In this document: positions 17,052-25,809 of the stretch, in pieces | How positions within the stretch are numbered: the first letter of the stretch is position 1 | Layout of the letters: every line of letters starts with the position of its first letter | Assembly (NCBI RefSeq): GCF_009720865.1 | Contig: NZ_WNLA01000013.1 | Span: 1 to 64,000, forward strand | Direction: 5' to 3' | Length of the DNA: 64,000 nt | Source of the DNA: Pseudoduganella ginsengisoli | GTDB lineage: Bacteria; Pseudomonadota; Gammaproteobacteria; Burkholderiales; Burkholderiaceae_D | The notes under the pieces: model-generated | What the model saw: the letters and a program-made list of their open reading frames with translations, nothing else | Databases searched by the model: none | Told to the model about the DNA's origin: nothing | Translations under genes and position numbers: made by a program

Positions 17052-18453
17052 CCTCGAAGCGCACGATATCGTCTTCGCCCAGGTAGCTGCCGGACTGCAC
17101 TTCGATCAGGTGCAGCGGCACCTTGCCCGGGTTTTCCAGGCGGTGGTTCATGCCGATCGGGATATACGTGGATTCGTTTTCCGTCAACAGCTTGACTTCA
17201 TCGCCGCACGTCACGCGGGCCGTGCCCGATACGACGACCCAGTGTTCCGCGCGGTGGTGGTGCATTTGCAGCGACAGCTTGCCACCCGGGTTCACGATGA
17301 TGCGCTTGACCTGGAAGCGGTCGCCCACATCGATGCCTTCATAGCTGCCCCATGGACGGAATACTTTACGGTGCATCAAGTGTTCCGTACGGTCTTCCGA
17401 CTTCAAGTGATCAACGATTTGCTTGACGCGCTGTACCTGGTCTTTATGCGCCACCAGCACGGCGTCGGCGGTTTCCACGACGACCAGGTCCTTGACGCCG
17501 ACCACGGCCACAATGCGCGATTCCGCGCGCACCAAGGTGCCGGACACGCCATCGAGATACACGTCGCCACGGGTGACGTTGTTGTCCGCATCTTTTGGCT
17601 GCACTTCATGCAGCGCCGACCACGAACCCACGTCGCTCCAGCCGATATCGGCCGGCACCACGACAGCGTGCCTGGTCTTTTCCATCACGGCATAGTCGAT
17701 GGAGTCCGACGGGCTGGCCGTGAACGCGGCTTCATCCAGGCGGCAGAAGTCCAGGTCGCTGTAATCATTTTGCACGGCAGCCGCAGCAGCTTTGGCCATC
17801 TCCGGCGCATATTGTTCCAGCTCGCGCAGGTAGGCTTCGGCGCGGAACAGGAACATGCCGCTGTTCCAGAAGTAGGTGCCGGCCTTGACGAACGTTTCCG
17901 CCGTGGCGCGGTCCGGTTTTTCCACGAAGCGCTCCACTTCATAGCCATCACCTGCCACGCCTTTGACCACCGAACCGCTCTTGATGTAGCCATAGCCCGT
18001 TTCCGGGGCGGTCGGCACGATGCCGAACGTGGCCAGCGCGCCTTCGCGGGCCAGCGCCGCAGCGCGGTCCACGGCAGCGTGGAAAGCTGCCACATTATTG
18101 ATCACGTGGTCTGCCGGCAGCACCAGCATCATCGCATCCGCATCAATACCCTTGATGTAGTTGGCGGCAGCGGCCACTGCCGGCGCCGTGTTGCGGCCCA
18201 CGGGTTCCAGCAGGATCGCCAGCGGCTTGATGCCGGCTTCGCGCATTTGCTCGGCCACGAGGAAACGATGTTCATTGCCGCACACAATCAGCGGCGCCTG
18301 CATATCTTGCACGCCCGCAACACGCAATGCGGTTTCCTGCAGCATGGTTTTTTCAGTAACGAGCGGCAGCAATTGCTTCGGCAACACTGCCCGCGATAGT
18401 GGCCACAACCGGGTGCCAGCACCGCCAGACAGGATGATCGGGTAAATTTTCAT
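17032..18453 (-). CDS. manC: Mannose-1-phosphate guanylyltransferase / mannose-6-phosphate isomerase
   Basis: 473 residues from the ATG at 18453, which shares one base with the preceding stop (TAATG). The N-terminal nucleotidyltransferase domain has the pyrophosphorylase signature SGGAGTRLWPLSR and the FVEKP sugar-binding motif. The C-terminal 120 residues form a cupin of the type II phosphomannose isomerase kind (GGKLSLQMHHHRAEHW, then EVQSGSYLGEDDIVR). It would make GDP-mannose for the polymer and may also form mannose-6-phosphate. The upstream in-frame extension lies in the preceding gene and is rejected. Confidence 0.93.
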   Translation of the reverse strand: MKIYPIILSGGAGTRLWPLSRAVLPKQLLPLVTEKTMLQETALRVAGVQDMQAPLIVCGNEHRFLVAEQMREAGIKPLAILLEPVGRNTAPAVAAAANYIKGIDADAMMLVLPADHVINNVAAFHAAVDRAAALAREGALATFGIVPTAPETGYGYIKSGSVVKGVAGDGYEVERFVEKPDRATAETFVKAGTYFWNSGMFLFRAEAYLRELEQYAPEMAKAAAAAVQNDYSDLDFCRLDEAAFTASPSDSIDYAVMEKTRHAVVVPADIGWSDVGSWSALHEVQPKDADNNVTRGDVYLDGVSGTLVRAESRIVAVVGVKDLVVVETADAVLVAHKDQVQRVKQIVDHLKSEDRTEHLMHRKVFRPWGSYEGIDVGDRFQVKRIIVNPGGKLSLQMHHHRAEHWVVVSGTARVTCGDEVKLLTENESTYIPIGMNHRLENPGKVPLHLIEVQSGSYLGEDDIVRFEDVYQRT

Positions 18454-19610
18454 TAAGCGTGTTCCAATTTGAGTGACATTTCTTCTTCTTTCCGGCGGCA
18501 ACGGCGGCGGTCACGGGCATTGCCCCACTCGCCCTTCTCATATTGCGAAATGTGCTTCATTTCGCCCGCGCGGTCGACACTATAGTCCTTGAAGACAATT
18601 AATTCTTCCAGCGTAACGTCCGGTAACACGCGAGTATATTCGAACAACACACTCTTCACCACTTCCGCGCCGGAACAAATGTGGCTGCCATGGCCAATCC
18701 AGCTTGGGCCGATGATGCAGGCGCCGGCATCGACCTTGACGCCGGAACCCAGGTAGACGGGGCCTTCGATGCGCGTGCCATTACTCCAGTCGATGCTGGT
18801 ATTCAAGCCCACCCACAAGCCATCATCGACCTGGATGCCGGGCACTTTCATGTTGGCGACTTCGCCCAGCAGCACGCTTTGCAGCACTTCCCAGTAATCC
18901 TTGACGCTGCCGATATCGATCCAGTCGAACTTGCGGGCTTGCGCATAGAATGGCAAACCTTTTTCCACCAGCAGCGGGAACAGTTCGGAACCAATGTCGA
19001 ATGGGCGGTCATTGGGGATCAGGTCCAGCACTTCCGGCTCGAAAATATAAATGCCGGTCGACGCGAAGTTCGACAGCGCCGCTTCGCGCGACGGCTTTTC
19101 CTGGAATGCCTTGATGCGGCCATCATCATCCGTCACGACGACGCCGTACGACGACACTTTGTCCCACGGGACTTCTCGCGTAATCACGGTAGCCAGCGCC
19201 CCTTTGCGGCGGTGCTCGAACAGCGCGGACTTGATATCGAGGTCAATGATGGCGTCGCCGCACAGCACGATCGTGGTTTCGTCGAAGAAGCCGCTAAAGT
19301 CCTGGATCTTGCGCATGCCGCCGGCGGAACCCAGCGGTTCCGGCACGACTTCGCCATCGCTGTTGGCATAACCTTCGAATGAATAGCCGATCTGGACGCC
19401 GAACTGGTGGCCTTCGCCAAAATACTCTTCAATCTTTTCGTGCAGATAACTGACGTTGACCATGATTTCCGTGATGCCGAAGCGGGCCAGGTGTTCCACC
19501 AGGTACGCCATCACGGGCTTGCCCAGGATGGGGATCATGGGTTTCGGTAAGTCATAAGTCAGGGGACGGACACGCGTCCCTTTTCCTGCGGCCAGTATCA
19601 TTGCTTTCAT
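18453..19610 (-). CDS. Sugar nucleotidyltransferase with left-handed beta-helix (mannose-1-P guanylyltransferase-like)
   Basis: 385 residues with AGGA before the ATG. The N-terminal nucleotidyltransferase domain starts with LAAGKGTRVRPLT and contains LCGDAIIDLD and FQEKPSR. A C-terminal hexapeptide-repeat region (about 255-350) and a basic tail follow. The overall plan is that of GMPPB/GCD1-type enzymes making GDP-mannose or a related NDP-sugar. Because manC follows immediately, its true sugar may differ from mannose (for example glucose-1-phosphate), and the sequence alone does not decide this. Confidence 0.8.
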   Translation of the reverse strand: MKAMILAAGKGTRVRPLTYDLPKPMIPILGKPVMAYLVEHLARFGITEIMVNVSYLHEKIEEYFGEGHQFGVQIGYSFEGYANSDGEVVPEPLGSAGGMRKIQDFSGFFDETTIVLCGDAIIDLDIKSALFEHRRKGALATVITREVPWDKVSSYGVVVTDDDGRIKAFQEKPSREAALSNFASTGIYIFEPEVLDLIPNDRPFDIGSELFPLLVEKGLPFYAQARKFDWIDIGSVKDYWEVLQSVLLGEVANMKVPGIQVDDGLWVGLNTSIDWSNGTRIEGPVYLGSGVKVDAGACIIGPSWIGHGSHICSGAEVVKSVLFEYTRVLPDVTLEELIVFKDYSVDRAGEMKHISQYEKGEWGNARDRRRCRRKEEEMSLKLEHA

Positions 19611-19688
19611 TATGTATTCCTTGAGGTGAATTCAATGGGCCCGGTATGTTCGACCGGCTCAGCCGGAGCTCTGCCAAATCTCAGCCAA

Positions 19689-20687
19689 TTAGCGGGAGCC
19701 GCTTTGCCAGCGCCACGCATCCGCACACATTTGCGCGATGCCGCGTTCCGCTTTCCAGTTCAATTCGCGTTCCGCGAAGCTGGTATCGGCATAGCAGGCA
19801 GCGATGTCGCCATCACGGCGCGGGGCGATACGGTATGGCACAGGACGGCCGCTGGCTTGTTCAAAAGCGCGCACCATTTCCAGTACGCTGTTGCCACGCC
19901 CGGTACCCAGATTGTAGGCATGCACACCAGTGACTGTCGCCAGCTTGGCCAGCGCGCGCAAATGGCCGATCGCCAGGTCCACCACGTGGATGTAATCGCG
20001 CACACCTGTACCATCCGGCGTCGGATAATCGTCGCCAAACACGTTGAGGAATTCGCGCTGGCCAAAAGCCACTTGCGACACGTAAGGCATGAGGTTGTTT
20101 GGAATGCCGTTCGGCGATTCGCCAATCAAGCCGCTGTCATGCGCGCCCACCGGATTGAAGTAGCGCAGCAGCGCCACGCGCCACGATGCATCGGAGCGTC
20201 CCAGGTCGCGCAAGATGTCTTCAATCATCAGCTTGCTGCGGCCATACGGGTTGGTGGCCGACAGCGGGAAATCTTCGCGGATCGGCACCGAGGCCGGATC
20301 GCCATACACGGTGGCGGAAGAACTGAAGACCAGCGTCTTGCAGCCCGCTTCCGCCATGGTTTCAAACAGCACGAGGCTGCCAACTACATTGTTATCGTAA
20401 TACTCGATGGGCTTTTGCACGGATTCGCCGACCGCTTTCAAGCCGGCAAAGTGAATCACGGCATCGATACGGTGTTCACGGAACACCGTCCGCATGGCTT
20501 CCCGGTCACGCAAATCGGCTTGCACGAAGGCATAGGGCCTGCCCGCGATACGCTGCACGCGCTCAAAGACAGAAACATCGGAATTGGACAAATTGTCGAG
20601 CACGACCACGTCGTGCCCTTCCGCCAGCAATTCCACACAGGTATGCGAACCAATGAAGCCCATACCGCCGGTGACCAGAATTTTCAT
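19689..20687 (-). CDS. galE: UDP-glucose 4-epimerase
   Basis: 332 residues, GAGGAG just before the ATG. NAD-binding Rossmann motif GGMGFIGSH at residues 7-15, catalytic SSSATVYG Ser and YGRSK Tyr-Lys, and the GalE-specific NPYGRSK and RYFNPVGAH patterns are all present. It interconverts UDP-glucose and UDP-galactose (and, in some relatives, the N-acetyl forms). It lies between the dehydrogenase and nucleotidyltransferase genes and would supply galactose units to the polymer. Confidence 0.94.
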   Translation of the reverse strand: MKILVTGGMGFIGSHTCVELLAEGHDVVVLDNLSNSDVSVFERVQRIAGRPYAFVQADLRDREAMRTVFREHRIDAVIHFAGLKAVGESVQKPIEYYDNNVVGSLVLFETMAEAGCKTLVFSSSATVYGDPASVPIREDFPLSATNPYGRSKLMIEDILRDLGRSDASWRVALLRYFNPVGAHDSGLIGESPNGIPNNLMPYVSQVAFGQREFLNVFGDDYPTPDGTGVRDYIHVVDLAIGHLRALAKLATVTGVHAYNLGTGRGNSVLEMVRAFEQASGRPVPYRIAPRRDGDIAACYADTSFAERELNWKAERGIAQMCADAWRWQSGSR

Positions 20688-20696
20688 ACGCTCCTC

Positions 20697-21977
20697 TTAC
20701 ATACGCCAGACGTGCAGGCCGGCTGCGCACAGCGCTGCTTCGTCATACATCGATTTAATATCAATAAAACATCCACCCTTGACCAGCTTGCGCGCGAAGT
20801 CTTCCGCCGTCAGCGCCAGCAGCGGCTTGTGGGGCACTGCGGCGACGATGGCGTCGGCACGCGGCAAATCTTCAAATGCCGTCAGCTCCACGCCATATTC
20901 ATGCAGCGCTTCTTCCGGATCCGCATACGGATCGTGCACGAACACTTGTACGCCATACGCTTTCAATTCATTGATCACGTCGCCCACTTTGGAGTTACGC
21001 AAGTCCGGGCAGTTTTCCTTGAAGGTCAGGCCCAGCACGTTGACCTTGGAGCCGCGGATATAGCAGTCGGCCGCAATCATTTGCTTGATGGTCTGTTCCG
21101 CCACATATTTCGCCATGCCGTCATTGATACGGCGGCCGGCCAAAATCACTTGCGGGTTGTAGCCCAGCTGTTCCGCTTTATGGGTCAGGTAGTATGGGTC
21201 CACGCCGATGCAGTGGCCGCCCACCAGTCCCGGCGAAAAGCGCAGGAAGTTCCACTTGGTGCCTGCCGCTTTCAACACTTCAGCCGTATCGATGCCGATC
21301 TTGTCGAACAGGATGGCCAATTCATTCATCAGTGCGATGTTCAAGTCGCGCTGCGTGTTTTCAATGACTTTGCACGCTTCGGCCGCCTTGATCGACGACG
21401 TGCGGTGCACGCCCGGCACCACGATGGTTTCGTACAGCTTCGCCACATTTTCCAGCGTGTCCGGCGTATCGCCCGAGACGACTTTCACAATGTTCGTCAG
21501 CGTGTGTTCCTTGTCGCCCGGGTTGATGCGCTCAGGGGAATAGCCGACAAAGAAATCTTCTTTCCATTTCAGGCCGGATTCTTTTTCCAGCACGGGAATG
21601 CACACTTCTTCGGTCGCGCCCGGGTATACGGTCGACTCGTAAATCACGGTGACGCCCTTCTTCATGTGCTTGCCTGCACTGCGGCTGGCGCCGATCAGCG
21701 GCGTGAAATCCGGCGTGTGGGCATTGTCGACCGGAGTCGGCACGGCCACGATGATGTAGTCCGCTTCCGCCAGGATGGCCGGATCAGACGAATATTCAGC
21801 CAAGGTGGCGGCTTGCATTTGTTCGTCAGACAGCTCGCGCGATGGATCGGTGCCGCGCAGGCAGGCATCGACCTTGGACTGGACGATGTCAAAACCAATC
21901 GTGCGCATATGCTTGCCGAACTCAATCACCAGAGGCAAACCAACGTAGCCGAGGCCGATGACCGCAACAGTAGACAT
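20697..21977 (-). CDS. UDP-N-acetyl-hexosamine 6-dehydrogenase, TviB/WbpA type
   Basis: 426 residues from the ATG at 21977, preceded by GGAAAG; an in-frame start 24 bases upstream is less likely. Rossmann motif GLGYVGLPL near the N-terminus, central dimer domain with the catalytic Cys in GGHCIGVDPYY, and the C-terminal LTFKENCPDLRNSKV. The last pattern is the one seen in TviB/VipA/WbpA enzymes that oxidise UDP-GlcNAc (or UDP-GalNAc) to the uronic acid. It would provide the acidic sugar of the polymer, which also gives the neighbouring lyases a plausible target. UDP-glucose dehydrogenase activity is the main alternative. Confidence 0.87.
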   Translation of the reverse strand: MSTVAVIGLGYVGLPLVIEFGKHMRTIGFDIVQSKVDACLRGTDPSRELSDEQMQAATLAEYSSDPAILAEADYIIVAVPTPVDNAHTPDFTPLIGASRSAGKHMKKGVTVIYESTVYPGATEEVCIPVLEKESGLKWKEDFFVGYSPERINPGDKEHTLTNIVKVVSGDTPDTLENVAKLYETIVVPGVHRTSSIKAAEACKVIENTQRDLNIALMNELAILFDKIGIDTAEVLKAAGTKWNFLRFSPGLVGGHCIGVDPYYLTHKAEQLGYNPQVILAGRRINDGMAKYVAEQTIKQMIAADCYIRGSKVNVLGLTFKENCPDLRNSKVGDVINELKAYGVQVFVHDPYADPEEALHEYGVELTAFEDLPRADAIVAAVPHKPLLALTAEDFARKLVKGGCFIDIKSMYDEAALCAAGLHVWRM

Positions 21978-22050
21978 AGTGGACTTTCCGTGAATTAACA
22001 TTTTAGTATTGAAGTTAGTATAGTATCATTGCATGGCGCAATTCAGTGTA

Positions 22051-22095
22051 TGTCAGCCGCATGTCAGGCATATGTAGACTACGTGACATACGTAG
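22051..22095. repeat. TGTCA direct repeats and palindrome upstream of the UDP-sugar dehydrogenase
   Basis: TGTCA occurs at 22051-22055 and 22062-22066 (11-bp period, plus strand). A CTACGT-GACAT-ACGTAG palindrome follows at 22079-22095. They lie in the 160-bp gap before the dehydrogenase gene and may bind a regulator. Pho-box orientation would be opposite to the gene. Confidence 0.3.
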
Positions 22096-22137
22096 ATCGC
22101 GCCATATCATTGCTGCATTGCAATAAAGCACAGCATT

Positions 22138-22626
22138 CTAAGGTGCATGCAAAATAAATTGCCGCACGGCCGCCAGCAAATCCGGCGACGCATACGGTGA
22201 AATTGCCGCACTCCCCTTTGAAGCAGCTTGCGCAGCGGCTAACGCCGCCGGCAAGTCTTCATCCTGTTCCGCCACAAAGATGCCGGGCCGCTGGGCGAGC
22301 CAGTGGGCGGTGGCAATCTGGTGGTCATTGCGGGTTTCCTGTAAATCGCCGCGGCGCGGCATCAGCACCAGCGGCTTGCCCAGTTCCATGCCCGTCAGCA
22401 CGGAACCCATGCCCGCATGGGCGACAATCACGTCGGCCTGCGCCACGGTTTGCGAAAATTCCGCCGGCGTCAGCGCCTTCGTATAGCGCATGGCGCGGGG
22501 GCGGTACTGGCTATCGCCGATTTGCGCAAAGATGTCGGCGTCGGGCTTGGTCCGTTCCGCCCACAAGTCGATGGCGGACACCATCCGGTCGAACGGCATT
22601 TGCGACCCCACCGTCACAAAAATCAT
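22138..22626 (-). CDS. Alg13-like glycosyltransferase subunit (GT28 C-terminal domain)
   Basis: 162 residues from the ATG at 22626, two bases after the stop of the Alg14-like gene. The N-terminus (IFVTVGSQMPFDRM) and the HAGMGSVLTGMELGKPLVLMPR motif are those of the UDP-sugar-binding half of split GT28 enzymes such as Alg13, PssE and bacterial EpsF/Cps14G types. With its partner it should add a hexose from a UDP-sugar to the lipid-linked intermediate. The longer upstream reading frame overlaps the partner gene and is rejected. Confidence 0.85.
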   Translation of the reverse strand: MIFVTVGSQMPFDRMVSAIDLWAERTKPDADIFAQIGDSQYRPRAMRYTKALTPAEFSQTVAQADVIVAHAGMGSVLTGMELGKPLVLMPRRGDLQETRNDHQIATAHWLAQRPGIFVAEQDEDLPAALAAAQAASKGSAAISPYASPDLLAAVRQFILHAP

Positions 22627-22628
22627 CG

Positions 22629-23078
22629 TCACAGCACGCTCCCATGGCAATTCGGGCCATTCTTGCCAGCCAAATGCGGCCATTGCGTCAGCCACAAGTC
22701 GGTAAAGCTGCGCACTTTTTCACCGGACATGGACAAATGTTCCACGTTGGCGATGCTGTCGAGCCACATGGTTTTTGCGCCTAAAAACTTACCCATGCGC
22801 AAAGCGACCACGCCTGGCGCCGCCCCGGTCGTGATGACGACGTCAGGGCGCTCGCGCAGCACGATCCAGCTGACCTGGCAAATCATTTTCACCAGGTCCC
22901 AGCGGCTCCAGCGCGTGGCGTCGGTGACCGCATAAAAACGGCTGCCAGGCACCTGGCTGACATAGCTGGGCTGCACCGTCACATAGGCCACGTCCTGGCC
23001 TTCAAATGCCGGACGCAACCGTAACAGCTGCACCCAGTGGCCGCCGCCAGAGGCGACAGCCAATATTTTCTTCTTCAT
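22629..23078 (-). CDS. Alg14-like glycosyltransferase membrane subunit
   Basis: 149 residues; AGAGG before the ATG. VASGGGHWVQLLRL at the start is the Alg14/PssD/Cps14F signature, and ITTGAAPGVVALR is the second conserved block. These proteins recruit the Alg13-like catalytic half to the membrane. The adjacent downstream gene is exactly that half, so the two make one split enzyme. The family assignment is strong, but the acceptor and donor sugars cannot be read from sequence. Confidence 0.87.
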   Translation of the reverse strand: MKKKILAVASGGGHWVQLLRLRPAFEGQDVAYVTVQPSYVSQVPGSRFYAVTDATRWSRWDLVKMICQVSWIVLRERPDVVITTGAAPGVVALRMGKFLGAKTMWLDSIANVEHLSMSGEKVRSFTDLWLTQWPHLAGKNGPNCHGSVL

Positions 23079-23138
23079 TGCGGACCTCTTTAGCTCAACA
23101 GGAGCAATTTATCACTATTGATAAAAATTTAATGTTCG

Positions 23139-24236
23139 CTAGCGCACAGTTCTGGCTTCTCTTTTAGGAGCCAGTACCTCGTCATACAGTGCATCGATGG
23201 CGCCACGCACTGCCGCCGCTGAATACGTATGCTGGGCGCGGGCAAAGGCCGCTTCCCGCAGCGCCTGGCGGCGCGGCGCATCATCGAGCAGCGCGACAAT
23301 GGCGCCAGCCAGCGCATCGACGTCGCCCGGTGCATGCAGCACACCGCAGCGGCCGTGGTCCAGCGCTTCGGGAATGCCGCCCACCGTGGTGGCAATCACC
23401 GGCACGCCATCGGCCATGGCTTCCAGCACGCACACCGGCAACCCTTCGAAATACGATGGCAGCAGCAGCATGGTTGCCTGTGCCACCAGCGCATCCTTGG
23501 CGGCGCCATCGACCCAGCCTGGCAGCCGCAGCGCATGGTCCACGTTCAATTCGCGCGCCAGCGTTGCCGTGCCTTCGAGGTCGCCGTCGCCGGCCAGCGT
23601 GAAGACCGCATCGGGATAGCGGGCCAGCACGGCCGGCATGGCGCGCACAATGTCGGCGACGCCTTTTTTATCGCGCAAGCGGCCCAGGAACAGCAATTGC
23701 GGCGGCGTGGCGCCATGCGCAGGCGGCAGCGCAGACGGCACGTGCACGGGATTGCCCAGCACCGTGATGGCGGCATTCGGTGCAATACGGGCCAATGCCG
23801 TCTGCCACTGGCCCGTCAGCGCCACCAGTGTGTGCGCCCCTTCCAAGGTGCGGCGCACCCAGCGCTGTGCGCGGGGGCCGCACTCCTGGTCATAAAACAC
23901 GGGGAATTCGCCACTGTGCAAATGAAATACGTAAGGCACGCCAAACAGCCGCGCCAGCGCACACAGCACGGACTTGCGCCAGAAACTGCCGCGCGACGCG
24001 GAATGCACGTGCAGCAAGCTGACTTTCCCCCGCAGCAGCAGCCACAGCAGAGAAGCCGCCACGCCAGCCATCACGCGCACTTGCGTAGCCTTGCCTGGTT
24101 TTTCATACGACGCCAGGTAGCGCACGTTCCACGCATCAAACAACCCCATGTCGCGGTACATGCGCACCACGGACGTCATGCCGCCGGGAGACTCCAGCGA
24201 CGTCCCCGCCATGACCACATTACACTCCGATCCCAC
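23139..24236 (-). CDS. Family 4 glycosyltransferase
   Basis: 365 residues from a GTG at 24236, chosen because AAGGAG stands five bases before it; a TTG five codons upstream precedes that site and is unlikely. GT-B fold features: N-terminal glycine-rich loop (SPGGMTSVV), HVHSASRGSFWRK, middle LFLGRLRDKKG, and C-terminal PSYFEGLPVCVLEAMADGVPV with the retaining-enzyme Glu pair (E-x7-E). It acts on the cytoplasmic side to extend the repeat unit. Donor unknown; GDP-mannose is likely given manC, but this is inference. Confidence 0.88.
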   Translation of the reverse strand: MGSECNVVMAGTSLESPGGMTSVVRMYRDMGLFDAWNVRYLASYEKPGKATQVRVMAGVAASLLWLLLRGKVSLLHVHSASRGSFWRKSVLCALARLFGVPYVFHLHSGEFPVFYDQECGPRAQRWVRRTLEGAHTLVALTGQWQTALARIAPNAAITVLGNPVHVPSALPPAHGATPPQLLFLGRLRDKKGVADIVRAMPAVLARYPDAVFTLAGDGDLEGTATLARELNVDHALRLPGWVDGAAKDALVAQATMLLLPSYFEGLPVCVLEAMADGVPVIATTVGGIPEALDHGRCGVLHAPGDVDALAGAIVALLDDAPRRQALREAAFARAQHTYSAAAVRGAIDALYDEVLAPKREARTVR

Positions 24237-24264
24237 TGCTGCTCCTTTCAATTCTTGGACTTGC

Positions 24265-25809
24265 CTATGCCGGCTGCGGCGCCGCGCCGATCAGGCGCGC
24301 CAGCCTGCCATTCCATGTCGCCACCAGCGCGCCTTCGCTGGCATTGATCAGCCGCACCATGCGCAGCGCCAGCAATGCCGCCAGCCCAGCCAGCACCACC
24401 GCGACGGCCAGCGGCAGCGGATGGGCCGCGTGCAGCAGCGCCAGCGGCACGCACACCAGCAATCCCGCGGCCAGCCTCAGCCACCCCGCCCCATCGGCAG
24501 GCGACTGGTAGCCGCGCGCCCGCAATCCGGCCTGTACGCGCAGGCAAAACAGCGCTTCCGCCAATACCGGCAAGGCGGCCGCCAGCACCAGGCTGCCCGT
24601 CGCTTGCAGCGCCGCCACCATCACCAGCGGCAACACCGCCAGCGCCGCATTGGCGCGCGCCACCAGCCCGGATTCCAGCACCGTGTTGGCGCACAGTTCC
24701 ACCACGCGGCGCCAAGCCGTGGTGCCCGCGCCGCACAGCAGCACCACCAGTACCGGCCAGGCCGGGGCAAAGCGGACGCCGCCCAGCGCGCGCATGCCCA
24801 GGTCGCCAAATGCCGTGAAGAACACCAGCAGCGGGAACAGCACGGCGGCAGCGGATTTCATCAGCAAGCCCGCCCGCAGGCTGAGGCCGGCAAATTCACG
24901 GGTGGCGCTGTAATACGCGACCAATGTGGGCCGCACGATGCTTTGCAACAGGTCGGTCGGCAGATAGCGCCGCACCTGGTCGGCAAACGTGCGGGCAAAG
25001 CCAAATGCACCGGCCGCATCGGCGCCCAGCATGCGGGCCACCACCATGGTCAGTACTTGCGGCCCGCACAGCAGCGACAGCAAATAACTGGCGTACGTGT
25101 GCATGGCCAGGCGGCGCAGGCCACCCGGCGCTTGCCAATGCGGGTCGGCAGCAGGCACGGTGCGCAAGCGCCACAGCACCAGCGCCAGCGCCAGGCTTCC
25201 CGCCACGGCTGCGCAGGCGGCAGCCGTCAATTCCAGGTGCAGCATGGCGGCCGCCTCCAGGCTGGCATCCTGGCGCCACGTCCAGAGCAACAATGCCAGC
25301 AAGGTGCCTACGCGCAGCAATTGGGCCATCTGGCCGGCGCGCTGCGCCATCAAGACTGTCAACATCTGGTCGCGCGCCAGGCGGCCCAGGCCTTCGGCCA
25401 GCACCAGCGGCGCCACCAGGTGAAACGCGGGCGCCGCAGCCGGCAATTTCATCAAGCGGGCCAGTTCATCCGCTCCCGCATAGACGACGCACGCGACAGC
25501 GGCCACCAGCATGCCTTGCAGGGCTGCGAGGCGCAGCACGGCAGCCCCCGTAGCGCGTCCGCTGGCATGCACGCGGGCATCGGGTACGAGGCGCGCCGTC
25601 ACCCAGTCCAGTCCGCCGGTCGATACCGCCAGCGCCACTTCCATCACGGCCAGCGCCGCCGCGTAATGGCCATATTCCGCCAGCGGCAGCAGCCGTGCCG
25701 CCAGGCCGAATGCGATAAACGTCAGCACGCCGGACAGGCCCCGCCCGGCAATAAAGATCACCATGCCGCCCTTGACGGCACGGCCGCTGTAGGGATGCGC
25801 GCCCTTCAT
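24265..25809 (-). CDS. Wzx-like oligosaccharide flippase
   Basis: 514 residues with about 12-14 predicted membrane segments spread along the whole length, Ala/Leu-rich, and the N-terminal GRGLSGVLTFIAFGLAARLL typical of polysaccharide flippases of the MOP superfamily. It would move the lipid-linked repeat unit across the inner membrane for Wzy. ATG at 25809 overlaps the stop of the upstream glycosyltransferase by 4 bp. No signature distinguishes its substrate. Confidence 0.82.
   Translation of the reverse strand: MKGAHPYSGRAVKGGMVIFIAGRGLSGVLTFIAFGLAARLLPLAEYGHYAAALAVMEVALAVSTGGLDWVTARLVPDARVHASGRATGAAVLRLAALQGMLVAAVACVVYAGADELARLMKLPAAAPAFHLVAPLVLAEGLGRLARDQMLTVLMAQRAGQMAQLLRVGTLLALLLWTWRQDASLEAAAMLHLELTAAACAAVAGSLALALVLWRLRTVPAADPHWQAPGGLRRLAMHTYASYLLSLLCGPQVLTMVVARMLGADAAGAFGFARTFADQVRRYLPTDLLQSIVRPTLVAYYSATREFAGLSLRAGLLMKSAAAVLFPLLVFFTAFGDLGMRALGGVRFAPAWPVLVVLLCGAGTTAWRRVVELCANTVLESGLVARANAALAVLPLVMVAALQATGSLVLAAALPVLAEALFCLRVQAGLRARGYQSPADGAGWLRLAAGLLVCVPLALLHAAHPLPLAVAVVLAGLAALLALRMVRLINASEGALVATWNGRLARLIGAAPQPA

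Noticed and set aside
19626-21998. 790-codon open frame on the plus strand
   Set aside because: Shadow of galE and the UDP-sugar dehydrogenase; composition is Arg/His/Gln-rich without any domain.
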